From Dryas octopetala (taxonomy: Eukaryota; Streptophyta; Magnoliopsida; Rosales; Rosaceae): a stretch of 64,000 bases of DNA. The DNA lies in assembly GCA_963921425.1 (NCBI GenBank), contig OY992832.1:16590835-16654834 (forward strand). The letters are read 5' to 3'. Below are positions 45,850-60,048 of this stretch, piece after piece. Numbering within the stretch: the first letter of the stretch is position 1; each line of letters begins with the position of its first letter. The translations under genes were made by a program, and so were the position numbers. The notes under the pieces were generated by a model. That model was not told the DNA's origin. It worked only from the letters and a program-made list of their open reading frames with translations, and did not search any database.

Positions 45850-48502
45850 ATGGCTCAAGCAGTTGAAGAATGGTACAAGCAGATGCCTATCATCACCCGC
45901 TTCTATCTTACTGCCGCTGTTGTCACAAATATCGGTTGCTCCCTCGATGTATGACTCTCTCTCATTGAAACTTTCTATCTTTCTCGTTCTTGGTTTACCT
46001 CATTTTAAGGGTTAATGGGGTTTTCGTTTTCACGGTTTAGCTTCGAAATTTTTGGTTCTATGCAAATGGGTATGTCTGATTATGTCCGTTTTCAACTGGG
46101 TTTCTTCTGAATTTGAGGAATTGGCTTCTTCTTTCTTTGATTTTTAATTGGGCAGTTAAATGTCATTTGTTTTGTAATTGTTTGGAACTTTATTACGGTG
46201 TCTAAACATGCGATTGTTGTTATTATTAATGACTCATGTCATTGAACTTTAATTCTGGCAGCTGGGGTTAATTAATCAAGGCATATTTGTATTGGGTTTG
46301 TTTTAATTATTTATAAAAGTTTTGGCTGATCCTTTTCGGATTTCATTTGAGTTTGTCCTCTATTGCGATTTTAATGCTTCATTGGATATATTGGAAGGTT
46401 TAGGAATTCTTTATGGTTATTTCTTTCTCTTTAATTACTGATGACTCTTCATTCTCTTTTTAATGGTTAAACTGTCGCAGATAATCTCTCCTCACAATCT
46501 GTACTTGAATCCTATACTAGTGGTCAAGCAGTATCAATTCTGGCGCCTCGTCACTAATTTCCTGTACTTCCGGAAAATGGGTAATTGTTAAGATCCATTT
46601 TAGATAACTTCACTGCTTAGGAACGAAATTGTTATCTTGTCCTGTGTTAAAAGTTCCTCTTATATTCGGAAAATGATATAAGAGAAATCTCTGTGTAGGT
46701 GTTTGCTAATTGAAGTTTAGCGGAACAGCCTGTACATGTAAAAAGTACCTAGGGTATAAATGTTTCCAGCTTTATGTAGATTTCTCTTATATGTTGACAT
46801 ACAACAGTTCTTTCATTCCCATATAACTTAAAGAGCGGAAACAAGAGCATGTATTCCAAAACCTGTCCATTGAAGATATCAAGCTGTTATTTCTAGAATG
46901 CTAACTCAATAAGCACCCTGCTTGTCATATATAAAAAATAACAATACTGGAAAAACATATGCAGGAATTATAGTTGCGTGCTAAAAGGCAATCCGTATGG
47001 TATAATAATACTTTGAGGTCTTAGGCTTAGCACATGCAGTCATCATTTTATTAGCTGTCATAGTCAACCAATCTGCATGTTGGGTTTCATTCTGCCAATT
47101 TGCCTGTTAGGAGTATGTGGGACTTCCCTGCATGAAGGCTTCTTGTCATTCCAGACCTTCCTCTCTTGCTTCAATCCCTTCTCATTAAAAATATATAAAA
47201 GAAGGAAGTCCATGTAACTTACTAATTCTAGCTTAATGCTGTTGGTTTACCATTTATTACTGAAGGCCATTCTAACTGTTATTGCAATTGGGAGTTTATT
47301 GTATCAATCAATTCTTATGTTGGTTTTTCCTAACATGGTTTTTCTTGGCATTGTCAGACTTAGACTTTATGTTCCACATGTTCTTCCTCGCTCGGTACTG
47401 CAAGCTTCTTGAAGAGAACTCCTTCAGGGGAAGGACTGCTGATTTCTTTTACATGCTCGTTTTTGGTGCCACTGTATTAACTGGGATAGTTCTTGTTGGA
47501 GGGATGATACCTTATTTGTCAGAGTCATTTGCGAAAATTATATTCCTAAGCAATTCACTAACATTCATGATGGTTTGTTACTTCTTTGTTTGATCGTAAA
47601 ACTGGATTTGTTGCCAAAGCTTGGTATGTTATTATTGTTTTTAAGGCATTGTTTTGTATTCCTATCTTACAGGTCTATGTGTGGAGCAAGCAAAATCCAT
47701 TCATACATATGAGTTTCCTGGGCCTCTTTACTTTCACAGCAGCTTACCTACCATGGGTCAGTAAGCTTAAATATCTTTTTGTTTTATTTCATTGAAATTA
47801 TTAGTAATATAACTTTAACATTATTTATTGAAATAAAATTTTCATCTTTTGATATTAATCTGAGACAAGTTCTCCTGAAAAATAATTATGGTATTATGGG
47901 TAAAATCTTTGCCTCCTTGTTTGCGAGTGTAATGTCCATTTCATTTTTCCTCCAGGTTCTTCTAGGCTTCTCTGTCCTTGTTGGGGCTAGCGCTTGGGTG
48001 GATCTCTTGGTGCGTTATCTCATCATACAATTCTAATATTGAGATACGAATTGAGCATCTCAACATACACAAATATTTTGTTACTACCTGACTTTATATT
48101 TACTTGTCATCATGGGGTTTACTACTAGTTTTCAAGAAATAGGAAATGGAAAATAATATAAATAATCAAACTCTATCAAGTCATGATGGCAACTAAATAT
48201 CCAATGCCTCGCATATGATCTTTTTACACCCTCTCATTAGAATTTTAAAAACTTGCTTCTTTTTTCAAAGGATTTCAAGTATTAATCTCTTCTTTTCATG
48301 CTGATTGGTTTTGAATTAGGGAATGATTGCTGGCCATGCCTATTATTTCCTGGAAGATGTTTATCCACGAATGACAGGTCGCCGGCCCTTAAGAACACCC
48401 TCATTTATCAAAGCCCTATTTGCGGATGACGCAGTTGTGGTGGCGCGGCCAGCAAACGTGAGATTTGCAGCTCCATTTCCTGAGGAACTTCACCAAGATT
48501 AA
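45850..48502 (+). CDS. DER2: Derlin-2 (ER-associated degradation)
   Basis: Six exons, 45850-45948, 46481-46580, 47358-47572, 47673-47756, 47956-48009 and 48320-48502, give 244 residues, equal to Arabidopsis DER2.1/2.2. The start MAQAVEEWYKQMPIITR is the family N-terminus. Hydrophobic segments at about 18-35, 95-120, 125-165 and 170-190 fit a rhomboid-like fold; the WR motif (FWRLVTNFLYF) is present and the rhomboid catalytic Ser/His pair is absent, as in all Derlins. The C-terminus (RRPLRTPSFIKALF, ending PFPEELHQD) is cytosolic. Derlins sit in the ER membrane and help move misfolded proteins out for proteasome degradation. All introns are GT-AG. Confidence 0.96.
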
Positions 48503-50318
<1,816 letters not shown>

Positions 50319-53300
50319 CTAACGGATCGGATGATACTGAGCTGATACTCTCTTGGGGGGTAATTTGCGCAAGATGTAAAGGACTAGCGCTGAAGGCAGG
50401 ATCTCAACCAGCTGCAGAGGATAGATATTCCAAATTTGGAGGGGCAAAAATGAAAAATAGTTTGAAGAAAGAGACAAGAAAATTAGATTTCCAAATGAAC
50501 AAGCTTAGTAGACTACCATGTAGTAGATCGCATTCAAAACTGGATGATCCAAAACATCAAGTGATGCATCTGAATCAAAAGCAGATAAGACATCCTGCAT
50601 TTTGAGAATCAAGTTAATGATATTCCCTGCAAATTCAATATATGCTAATGAAAGCAGCACCACCTCACAAAGCAAATCAAGAAAGCAGTATACACATAGG
50701 ACTATCATCTTACCAGTGGAATAAAGAAATAAAAGTCAAAAGTTCATACTTGCTTGGGTCAAAGTTCAAAAGCTGATAATATGAATAGTTTGAATCAGAA
50801 ATACTATGTATCTGTAACCTGTTTCCTGATAGAGGTAATCTTAATTCAACCCCAGTAGCCTCAGCTGAAAATATAGCCTAAAAATTATTGACGAAATGTT
50901 ATAGGTCTCTCTCAGTTTTAAATTGATGTTCTAGTGATTACAACTATGGAATCTTAGTTCTGTTTCTGTTTGGCTTTGGCTACAATTGAAAAGTTATTTA
51001 TTTTTTGCTTCTCAGACAAAAGCTCATAGTAATCAAAATTTATGGACAAGACTAAACTTCCTAGAGATTATCCCATTCATTGGGTGTTCTGTGTTCTCTT
51101 TGGAAATTCTTACCTTCTTTTTTTTTCTTTTTTTCTGGAGGGCGGAGGTGTGTCCTCTCCTCCCCCTCCCTGGGAAGATCTTAAAAATAACTGATTATGG
51201 AACTATTCAATTATTCCTTAACTGCTGCTACGTACATCTTATTTATGGAGAGTAACATGCACATGACAGGCACAAAGAGAATTTTTTTGCCACTGGATTG
51301 TTAACTACCCTCTATGAGATTGAGAATACAAGAGAAGGTTCTTCAAATTACTAGAGCATAGAATGATTTGAATCTTACCACAAAGCATCTTATGAGAAAG
51401 CAGGTGAAACATATAGCTGTAACAGATCCAACCTGCAACGGTAACCACTTGTTAGCTAATTGAACTACTTTTCATAGAATAACTTGTTTGGTTTTTTTTT
51501 TTTTTTTTCTTTCTACTTCAAAGCCCTGAAACTGGTCTACATGAAGACACACACAATTATGCACCCGGAAAAATTGTTGTTAAATTATATTTTATAACTA
51601 AAAAAGAAATTGGTTAAAGGGAGATTCAAAACAAAAATGGTTGCAGGGAATTATGATAGTATCATAGTTCAAGCCTTCAAGGTACTACTAAAGTCTACCA
51701 TTTCTGTGCATTATATGTGTGTTTTAGCTGAATAGGAATTAACCCACTGCCATCTGAATGCCGTATTCATAAAGAGTAAACTTCGCTAAATAAAATTTCA
51801 CATCAATGACTGAATAAACAAGCGATAAATCTAGCCAAGAAGATTCACTGCAATAAATCTAGCAATCGGGTGTTGTAATCTCATAAAAAAAAAAAAAAAA
51901 ATGTAAAGGCAGGGTACAAACCTCATGAAGTTTCTTCCTTCTCCCTTTGGATTCAATGGGAAAGTGTCTCAGCATGACAAATAACCTGAAGGAATCGTTT
52001 ACAATAATCCACCCATTACAAATGCAAATGCACAGGCACACAAAAAGAAATAACAGTGAATACAGAACTGGCAGCTCCAGATCCTTCAAAAACTATATGA
52101 TGCTGAACACTCACCTTCCTCCATAAATCAAGAAACCTAGTGCAGCTAGAAATGACACAGCTGGGACAAAAAAAGGTGCAATGTAATGAGTATGCATGAT
52201 TAAACAAGAGAAGCAATAATCAGCATGCATGAAACATCTAGTATATGATGACAAAACGAGGTATCAATCTCATGAATTGGAGCTTGTGAAACCTATCACA
52301 TGACTAGAAACAGGCCTTACCTGCAATAAATATCTTTCCGATAAACTCCACAACGCTGTTGTCATCTATCCAGAGGTATATCCAGATGCAAACCTGAAGA
52401 CAAACCCTCATTTATCATAAGGTAAATTAAAATTTTGAAGTGCCCCAAAAGGGACTTATGGCTGTTTATGCTAGGAACCCCAAACCACACTCTGGACAGC
52501 TATGTAGAGATATGTCAGTGGCGAGGAGTTGAATACAACCTCCTCCATCCACCAAGGAGGCAAGCAAGAACTACCTCCCATAATAAAATCATACTCCCAT
52601 AATAAAATCATAAACAAACATGTGTCATGCCTAGGTGGCTAGGTTGCTCACAAAACACTACAATTGTATTTTATATAGGAAAACCAGAAAGATGTCTTTT
52701 CTCTTCAATGTAATCTGGCCATAAAATGGGTAAAGAAGTTAACCTAGGCGAGCTAAAACTACTATGTTAACAGTCGTAAAAACTTTTGTCCCCTAACCTT
52801 CTCTGAAAGAATATGTGAGATGAAGCAAAGAAAGGGGAAATACACATTGGAAAGTGAAATTTTTAGCTGGAGATCCCAAAAATGCTTGATCAATAGATAC
52901 ATATAATATGCAACTTATGCAGTATAAGAGTATAAGTGAGATGGAGCGCACCTGTATAAAGTACATTCCAGCATTGACTGAAATATAAACAACCCTGAGT
53001 TTATCTGTTGGTAAACTTTTTGCCTGCTCATTAATAGTAACAAAAGAAGTCAGAAAGAAATAATCCCACTCTGAAGTTCTACATCTCGTCATCTCACCAG
53101 TATTGAAGTCTAGCTTACAGTAACAATAAGAAAAACATGCACTTGCCTGGTGATATATCTCTGCCCAAAAGAGGACAAGAAGAGTGTACGTAGAGAAGAA
53201 TAGCAGTCCAGGAAGATCCAATAACACCCATGTTAGAACCTGGTTCAAGATGCAGCTGCCCCATTTTAGAATACAAGCCCAAGATTCATTGTTTTCATTT

Positions 53301-54253
53301 TATGGAGCCTTAATGTCCCTCAGTACACCCAAGTAAAACGGATTGTGGACAAGAAATAAGGAAAGCTTTTATACTTTATAATTGTACGCAAGAGTATTCA
53401 GTGGATGTAAGCTTTTAACTAACTGAAGCAACAGAAGACTAACCTTCGGATGCAAAAGGAACACTTGCTTGTGAAATCCAAAAACAATTGTGCGTACTGC
53501 AACAACAACAACACCAAAAGAAGTTAAAATAACTAAATGACAAAACAATAAGAGATAAGCTGAATGCCAGTAATGCGCGGAGCATCACCTCCATTAACAA
53601 TGAAGTTCATGAGATGAAAAACCTTCTGCGTCGTCCAACCATATTCGGGAACTCTCAATTCAATCCTTATTAGTTGAATCTGTGCATCATGAGCACAAAA
53701 CACTCAACTTCACATACTCATAAACACCCTTCAAAATTTTCTCTATGAACAATTAAGTAGCATTCGTAACTTGTGAACTGAATTATGTACATCAAAAGTG
53801 ACAGTTGGTGGTACTTGATTCATCCCAAATTTGAAGTATGGATATTAAAAATATCAAAAATAAAAAATCGAGTCATGTTAATTGTTTGATGTGATTTTGG
53901 GGACTTTCCCAGATTATTACAAACTTGGATCCCCAAACACTAGTCAGATTGATGGGAAATTAGATGCTAATTAGCCAAACAAGAAGCACGAAATCCAATC
54001 AATAGACTACACAAACAAACACAGACGTATATATATTCGAACATATGCGTGTTAGTGTGCACACGTAGCTCCAAAGAGATGGAAAGAGAGAGAGAGAGCA
54101 GACCAGAGCGACGGAGGAGACAAGACCATAGGCGGCGCAGAGAGCGTAGAAAATGCCGTCCTGCCACTGAGTGGACTCATTGATCTCGTCCCACCAATTG
54201 GAGAGTAAAGCGGCGACGACGGCAGGGGTAGAGGTCAGTGGCATTCTCGTCAT
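50319..54253 (-). CDS. TOM1: TOM1 family seven-transmembrane tonoplast protein
   Basis: Eleven exons on the minus strand: 54253-54104, 53679-53589, 53496-53444, 53239-53147, 53023-52952, 52393-52321, 52160-52115, 51985-51922, 51432-51379, 50594-50517 and 50411-50319, giving 288 residues (Arabidopsis TOM1 291). Signature segments are [65 protein letters not shown] and the C-terminal [15 protein letters not shown]. About seven hydrophobic helices are visible. TOM1 is a host vacuolar-membrane protein first found because tobamovirus replication complexes need it; its own cellular role is unclear, though GPCR-like folding is proposed. The start is the Met of MTRMPLTS; a frame 35 codons longer runs into leader. 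The fourth intron (53146-53024) has a GC donor (CAG|GCAAGT), is 123 bp and carries no stop in frame. Confidence 0.94.
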
Positions 54254-55189
54254 TTGGGGCGAGCTGGAGCTCCTCCTCCTCTGAGAAGCTCTACTGCAAA
54301 AGTCAAAAGTTTGAGAAGCGGAGAAAGAAGAGCTCAAATCGAAGTGCTCAAAGCGCACACACAGCTCAGAGTCTCAGACCAACCACTACCAGACGGTCCA
54401 AGAGAGAGAGAGAGAGGGCTTTGGGGATTTTGAGGCCTTTTTTGGTCGCTCTCACCTAAGCTTCTACGCTTACAATTTACAAATTTAGAATTCAAAGTGG
54501 TGGTGGTTGTACACTTGTGCTCTTCTTATTACCAAATTAGCAGCCTCTTATCCTCTCTGCTTTTTAATTCCTAAAAACAAAAGGAAACAAAAAACTTGAG
54601 GCAGACCTCCATTTCCTAAACTATAGGAATCACGGTCCTATTACGAATTAGTTTAGGACACACTGTTATGCAGTTATTTGTCACTTAAATTTAAGACACT
54701 TGCGTTATATTTTGTAAGCCGAAGAAAAATAAAAAGAAAAATTGCATCTACTCTTATGACTTATCATCGTCAACATGTGAGCTACAACTACTTTTCTTTT
54801 TAACGCCTGAAAAGAAATATTCCAATTTATGTCTTCGGGACAAACCGATTTGATACATGTCAAAAACTAATCTTGACCAAATCAGACTACACTAGGATGG
54901 ATAGACAACGAACTTCAGCATATTACCATATCTTTCTAGATCATGAATTTTTTTTGGAGAATAGTAGCTTGTGGAGTTTTGAGCAGATTAAATAAGATTT
55001 TGGAATCCCCTTCGATATAAAGATTCGTGTAATTATTAATTATAGTCTAGTGAAGCCTTTACAAAATTACAAGTTTACCCTTGAATGTAATTTCAAATCT
55101 CACTTTACGCCTTAGGATTTATTTTGTATCATATTAATTGAAATTAATTATCGTGTATCATTTTGTTCACTTCATATTTTTTACAAACT
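54254..55189. other. TOM1 5' region and intergenic DNA
   Basis: TOM1 leader and promoter on the minus strand (to about 54470), then AT-rich intergenic DNA without recognised features. Confidence 0.5.
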
Positions 55190-55800
55190 TTATAAACTAA
55201 TTAAAAATAGCTTCGGATTCAGAAAAATACATGAAAAATTTTTACGGACTCGTTTTGACTAATACTAATTTAATATGGGGTCAAATTACTAATTTTTCAT
55301 ATGAGTGTTTTCAGAAAATTAAAATATTTTAGACTCTTTAAAAATTCATAGAATAATCTTCAAAACTCCAAAATATATGAGGTTTACACCGTTGGTTTTT
55401 TAAACAATAACACTAACTTTCTTGTGAACACGTGCTACCCAGACCTCTCGGTCTTAGAGGAAAATAAATTTCCCTCTATAAAATAAATTCTAAAAAAATT
55501 TTAGAATTTCTGTAAAGTCTTAGAAGAATTCTCTAAAACAGGTTTTTGGTAATTTCTAAAATATTTGTGAGAATCTATTCAAGACTTTACGGAAATTTTA
55601 GAATTTTTATAAAGAGAAATTTATTTTAATTTTCTATAAATAAATTTGGACTTCCCAAATTTTTTTAGAAACTCTCATAGCGTAAATGAGTAATTTGACA
55701 TTATAGTAAATTAGAACTAGTCAAAACGAGTTCATAGGAATTATTATGTATTTGTTTTTAGTCCGAAACTATTTTTAATTATTTTAATTAATTAATTTTC
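55190..55800. repeat. Nested fold-back sequence (about 610 bp)
   Basis: The outer left arm (about 55195-55335, with ggactcgttttgactaatac) is matched by the reverse complement of the right arm (about 55665-55795, gaactcgttttgactagttc). An inner pair also fits: 55460-55525 (ttctgtaaagtctta) against 55568-55635 (reverse complement ttccgtaaagtctt). The whole could fold into one long imperfect hairpin. Probably an old inverted-repeat transposon. Confidence 0.7.
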
Positions 55801-55827
55801 AAAATTTCTATGTATTTTTCTGTGTAT

Positions 55828-55933
55828 TTTAGTCTACACAATATTTTAGATGTTGTGGCCCTTGTGGGCCATATTAGTGAACCAAATTATAATAATTAAT
55901 TATTAATTTAGTCTACACAATATTTTAGATGTT
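55828..55933. repeat. 27-bp direct repeat pair
   Basis: The same 27 bp (tttagtctacacaatatttt plus agatgtt) occurs at 55828-55854 and 55907-55933. The second copy abuts the element starting at 55940 and overlaps its target duplication. Confidence 0.9.
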
Positions 55934-57266
55934 ATAACTAGGGAGTAAAATTTCGTTTTTTAAGGGTATGGAAATTTTAACACCATACCAAAATTATTTC
56001 GAAAAATTTCGCCGAAATTTCGCCGAAATTTTCCGAAATCCTCGAAATTTCGGCGAAATTTTCGATGTCGAGACCGGAGAGAGAGGGGGGAGGTAGAGAC
56101 CGGAGGGAGAGGGGAGGCAGAGACCGTCGCCGGAGAGGGGAGGCAGAGACCGTCGCTGGAGAGAGAGCTGCAGCTCGAGGCGCGCCATCGTCGGAGGGAG
56201 AAAAGAGATTCGGGGAGGGAGAAGGAAGAAAGAGTTAGGAAGGGAGGAAGGAGAGGGAAGAGAGAGATTATGAAGGGAGGAGAAAAAATGGTGAAGGGAG
56301 AAGAAAAAAAAACAGGAGAAAAAAAAAAAGAGGAAGGCTGAACTGGAAGAAGACGAAGCACAGGGGAAGAGGAAGACCACTGGGGGAAGAAGAGGAAAAG
56401 TAAAGAAAAAGAAGAGGAAGTCACGTGGGAAGAAGAGGAAAAGGAAAGAAAAAAAAAGAAGAGAAAAGAAAGAAAAAGAAAAAAAAAAGAAAAGGAAAGA
56501 AAAAAAAAAGAAAAAAGAAAAAAAAAGAAAAGGAAAGAAAAAAGAAGAAGAGAAAAGAAAAAAAAAAGAAAAAGAAAAGGAAAGAAAAAAAAAAGAAAAG
56601 AAATTTTTTTTAAGATAGATTGAGATTTGGAGTCTTTAGGCAATTGGAAAGAAAAAAAATGTTTGAGATTTATTTGGGGTTTGATTTGATCATTTTGGTG
56701 TTTCGTTTAGTTGTAAACATAAATTATGAAAAACAAATTTATCCTCTTATAATGAAGTTTCATTTTCTTAATATTTGGTTTTCTAATTACGATAATTTGT
56801 AAAATTGAAATTTTAGGTAAACCGTTGTCGCCGCTACTGTCATTGGATTGGTTCTATTTTAACCCAATTCGGCTTAATTTAACTATCAAAGACCATTTCC
56901 AAGTCCCTTTAAGTAAGCTTGCTACTTTTCGTTGCCACATTGGTGATTTATTCGTATAATTTTATTATGTAATTATTAATTAGTGAAGTATTTTTTTAAC
57001 AGTATTGTCTCCGACGCACATTATATTCATTACATATCACATGAAATCTGCTATATTATTTGATTTCTTCAATGTTTTTTATCAATGTAGTAGATAATAT
57101 GTTAAATAAACATATGGTCAAGTTTCATTCAAAATTTCCATATTTTGATAGCAATTTTCGTCGTTTTTGTCCAATTTTATCAAAATCGAAATTTTAATCG
57201 AAATTTCCGCGAAAATTTCCATCGAAAATTTCCTCGAAACCGAAATTTTACTCCTTGGTTATAACT
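55930..57266. mobile_element. Mutator-like non-autonomous element, 1.3 kb
   Basis: The element spans 55940-57256. Its ends are inverted: AGGGAGTAAAATTTCG on the left, and AAGGAGTAAAATTTCGG as the reverse complement of the right. Flanks are tgttataact (55930-55939) and ggttataact (57257-57266), a 10-bp duplication with one mismatch. Inside the ends are runs of gaaatttcg/cgaaatttc words, then a GC-richer GA stretch (56060-56250) and a nearly pure purine stretch to 56610. No transposase frame is present; Lys- or Phe/Leu-rich frames reflect the purine tract. A partial second copy lies at 15.69-16.77 kb. Confidence 0.8.
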
Positions 57267-59501
57267 TTGAATCTTTTTTTTTTCTCCATAAAACAAAAAT
57301 TATAATATAATTAAATTGATTGCTTAGACCACTTGGTAATTTCTTGTACAACCAAGGACCAAATGGTAATTTCAATTTTATAATTTATTAATTGAAGTCA
57401 AGAACATTCGATAATTTATTGACTTAACAAGCTAAATATAAATTAAAGTTAATTTGATATTATGATAATTTAATTGGAATCACCCTCTTTAAGGATCATC
57501 TCCAGCCAATTACGTAACTTTTGGTCATCTAAAATATGCGTACAAATACAGTTGATTAGATAAAATTGAAATAATGGTAATGGTAATAAATTTGCTTAGT
57601 TTTCGATTTAGTTAATTTCTTTGTAGGAATAATCTTTAAAAGATGCCTTAAAATAAGGAGGGTTTCGATCATTAAATTATAAACCCAAGACATAATGTCT
57701 TTATTTTTCTTAAATGAGGGCATTCTTACTTAAAATTTCCTATATATATGTATAAGAAAGATATAAGGTTTATTTAGTTTAAACCAGTGATTGGATAAAT
57801 ATAAATTAAAATATGTGTGTTTGGCTTTTTTTTTTTTATACCTAAGATTTTAAGGAATGGCCAATTGTTTAGGCGGCAAAGAAATTTAACCGGGAGCGGC
57901 GAATCAGTTGCTTTGAATTTAAAACGTAGCTACCAATTACAAGCCTCATTTATAACTGCACCAAGGTGATGCAGTCGTGCAGGTGAGAGGAGATGCGATA
58001 GAAGATTCGCGGATGGGTGGGTCCCGCACACCACTGATTTGGCCAGCATACAATACTATTTTCACACGAATGTGACACGAACTTTCTTGACTGATGACGT
58101 GGCATGGACGGTTAGGCGGTGTTGGTTTCTGCGGTACGACCACAAACACGATACACCATGCCCCCTTGCAAATCAACCACAAACTAATTGATTAGACGAA
58201 GAATATGTCCCTTTCTTTTGTCTTAATTTAGCTACACGCACAAATTTTATTAAAAGATAATTAGACTTAGGTCTTTTAAAAGGATAATTTTTAGATGGAG
58301 ATTGAAGGGTGTTTTAAAATTTATAATAATTTATAAAAAAATTCTTTTAATTCATAATAAAGTCATTTTAATTTATAAGAAAATCATTTTAATTCATAAT
58401 AAAGTCATTCTCCAATTTGAAGGGTATTTCTCTTTATTTGAATGATATTTCCCCTCCTAGGGTGTAAAGTGAGATTTGTAGAGGCTGCATGTTAGGTTTT
58501 AATTCTGACATTTTGAGCGGAACCCAAAATTTTGGAGTTAAAACATAATATAAAGCCGTCAAAGAAAAAAAATAAAAGAACTTAATTAAAAATCATAAAT
58601 CACTACCGATGTTAGTTTAAGAAAGACTCATAAAATGGACTAAACTCTAAATCTCCATTTTACTAATGAGGTCACTAATATCTCTTGTACATTCATATGA
58701 TTTTTTCTCCAGAAATTTATAAAATTGAAGGTTTCAGATAATTGCCTCATTTACCTAAGAGGAAATGGTCACGTATATAAACTGCATGGAAGCGTAGGTG
58801 TTTTTTCTAAAGAGCCCAGTAGAGTTGTTTAGAATGTCAAATTTTACTTTTGCTCCCTCTAATTGGAATCAAATTCCACCTTAATCTTTGTAATATCAAT
58901 TACTCTGATTTTGAACATGTACTTTACAAATCATTCCATTACAAAAATATATTAACATTTTCATTTATTAAATTAACAAGTTTGTTATATTTTTTGTTAC
59001 AAAATTTACAATTTATCGTGATTTTGATCATGTATTTTACAAATCATTAACAATTGAATGACGAATTAACAGACAAAAATACCCTCCAAGTTCATGAATT
59101 GCAACAATTTACAAAGCATATGACCAAAATTAAACAATTAAAACTAAAAAGACCAAATAAAATTTGACTCAACTACAAGAACTAAAAGTAAAATTTAATA
59201 TTTTTAAATTATCATACAATCTTGTTTTAGATTATGATTAATTGAAACTAATTATCAATAGAACGAAAAATTAATATAATATTTTCACCAACAACACTAT
59301 ACATGTCATTCTTCTTTTTCTTTTGAAACAATGGTGGGCTTAAGCCCAGAAAAGAACACTAAGCAAGAACATCCATGTGCTTATATCTGTCATTCAGTTA
59401 CACTGTAAAATATGTATAAAACTTTTCACATGTAACCTAAAAGAACATTTTTATTTACTTTAATATTAAATTGGCCGGTTGATTCTAAAAGTAGCCCCCA
59501 G
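57267..59501. other. Intergenic; GC-rich patch at about 57930-58190
   Basis: No gene recognised. The patch (with tgacgtggca and several cg words) stands out in AT-rich DNA. A small tandem repeat of ttttaattcataataaagt words lies at 58340-58410. Confidence 0.5.
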
Positions 59502-60048
59502 GGTTATTTCATTCAATAACCTTTTTTAATATGCAATAAGCTTTTTTAACCCTTTTTCCCCTCCCAAAACTTACATTTCTAACTCTTTTACATTTTTTCG
59601 GACCAAAGTATCTCTTATGTAGATCATATCTAGACCGTGCATTCGACAACTAGACCAAAAAATCGATTCTTTGGTTTTTCTCCACCTTCTTCGCCTTTGA
59701 AACTCCGACAGTCGTGTTCATGCAACATCTACTTTGTTGTACCACCACCAATTGTTGCATATTTTGACAAACAAACAATTGTGTAAACACTTCGCCAGCT
59801 GAAGAATTGACAAAGGAGCTGTTGCAGGAACACGAACATTATAGTTTCAAAGGCGAAGAAGGTGGAGAAAGAACCAAAAAGTCTATTTTCTGGTTTAGTT
59901 GTCAAATACACGGTCTACATATGATATATAACTATATAAGTGGTATTTTGGTTCGACAAAATGTAAAAATGTTAGAAATGTTAGTTTTGGGGGGAGAAGG
60001 CTAGGGTAAAAAAAATTATTACATATTAAAAAGGGTTATTGAATAAAA
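59502..60048. mobile_element. Fold-back element with ~230-bp inverted arms
   Basis: The left arm from about 59502 (ttcattcaataacctttttt) to 59735 pairs with the right arm from about 59815 to 60048 (aaaagggttattgaataa). A well-conserved core, ttctccaccttcttcgcctt at 59679-59698, has its reverse complement aaggcgaagaaggtggagaa at 59850-59869. The spacer is about 80 bp. Arms look roughly 75-80 percent alike. No transposase. A transcript would fold into a long hairpin. Confidence 0.78.

Noticed and set aside
53999-54358. TOM1 start 35 codons upstream of MTRMPL
   Set aside because: The added Ser/Arg-rich residues are unlike the TOM1 family, whose N-terminus is short before NWWD.
55960-56643. Phe/Leu-rich and Lys-rich long frames on both strands
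   Set aside because: They arise from the polypurine stretch of the Mutator-like element.
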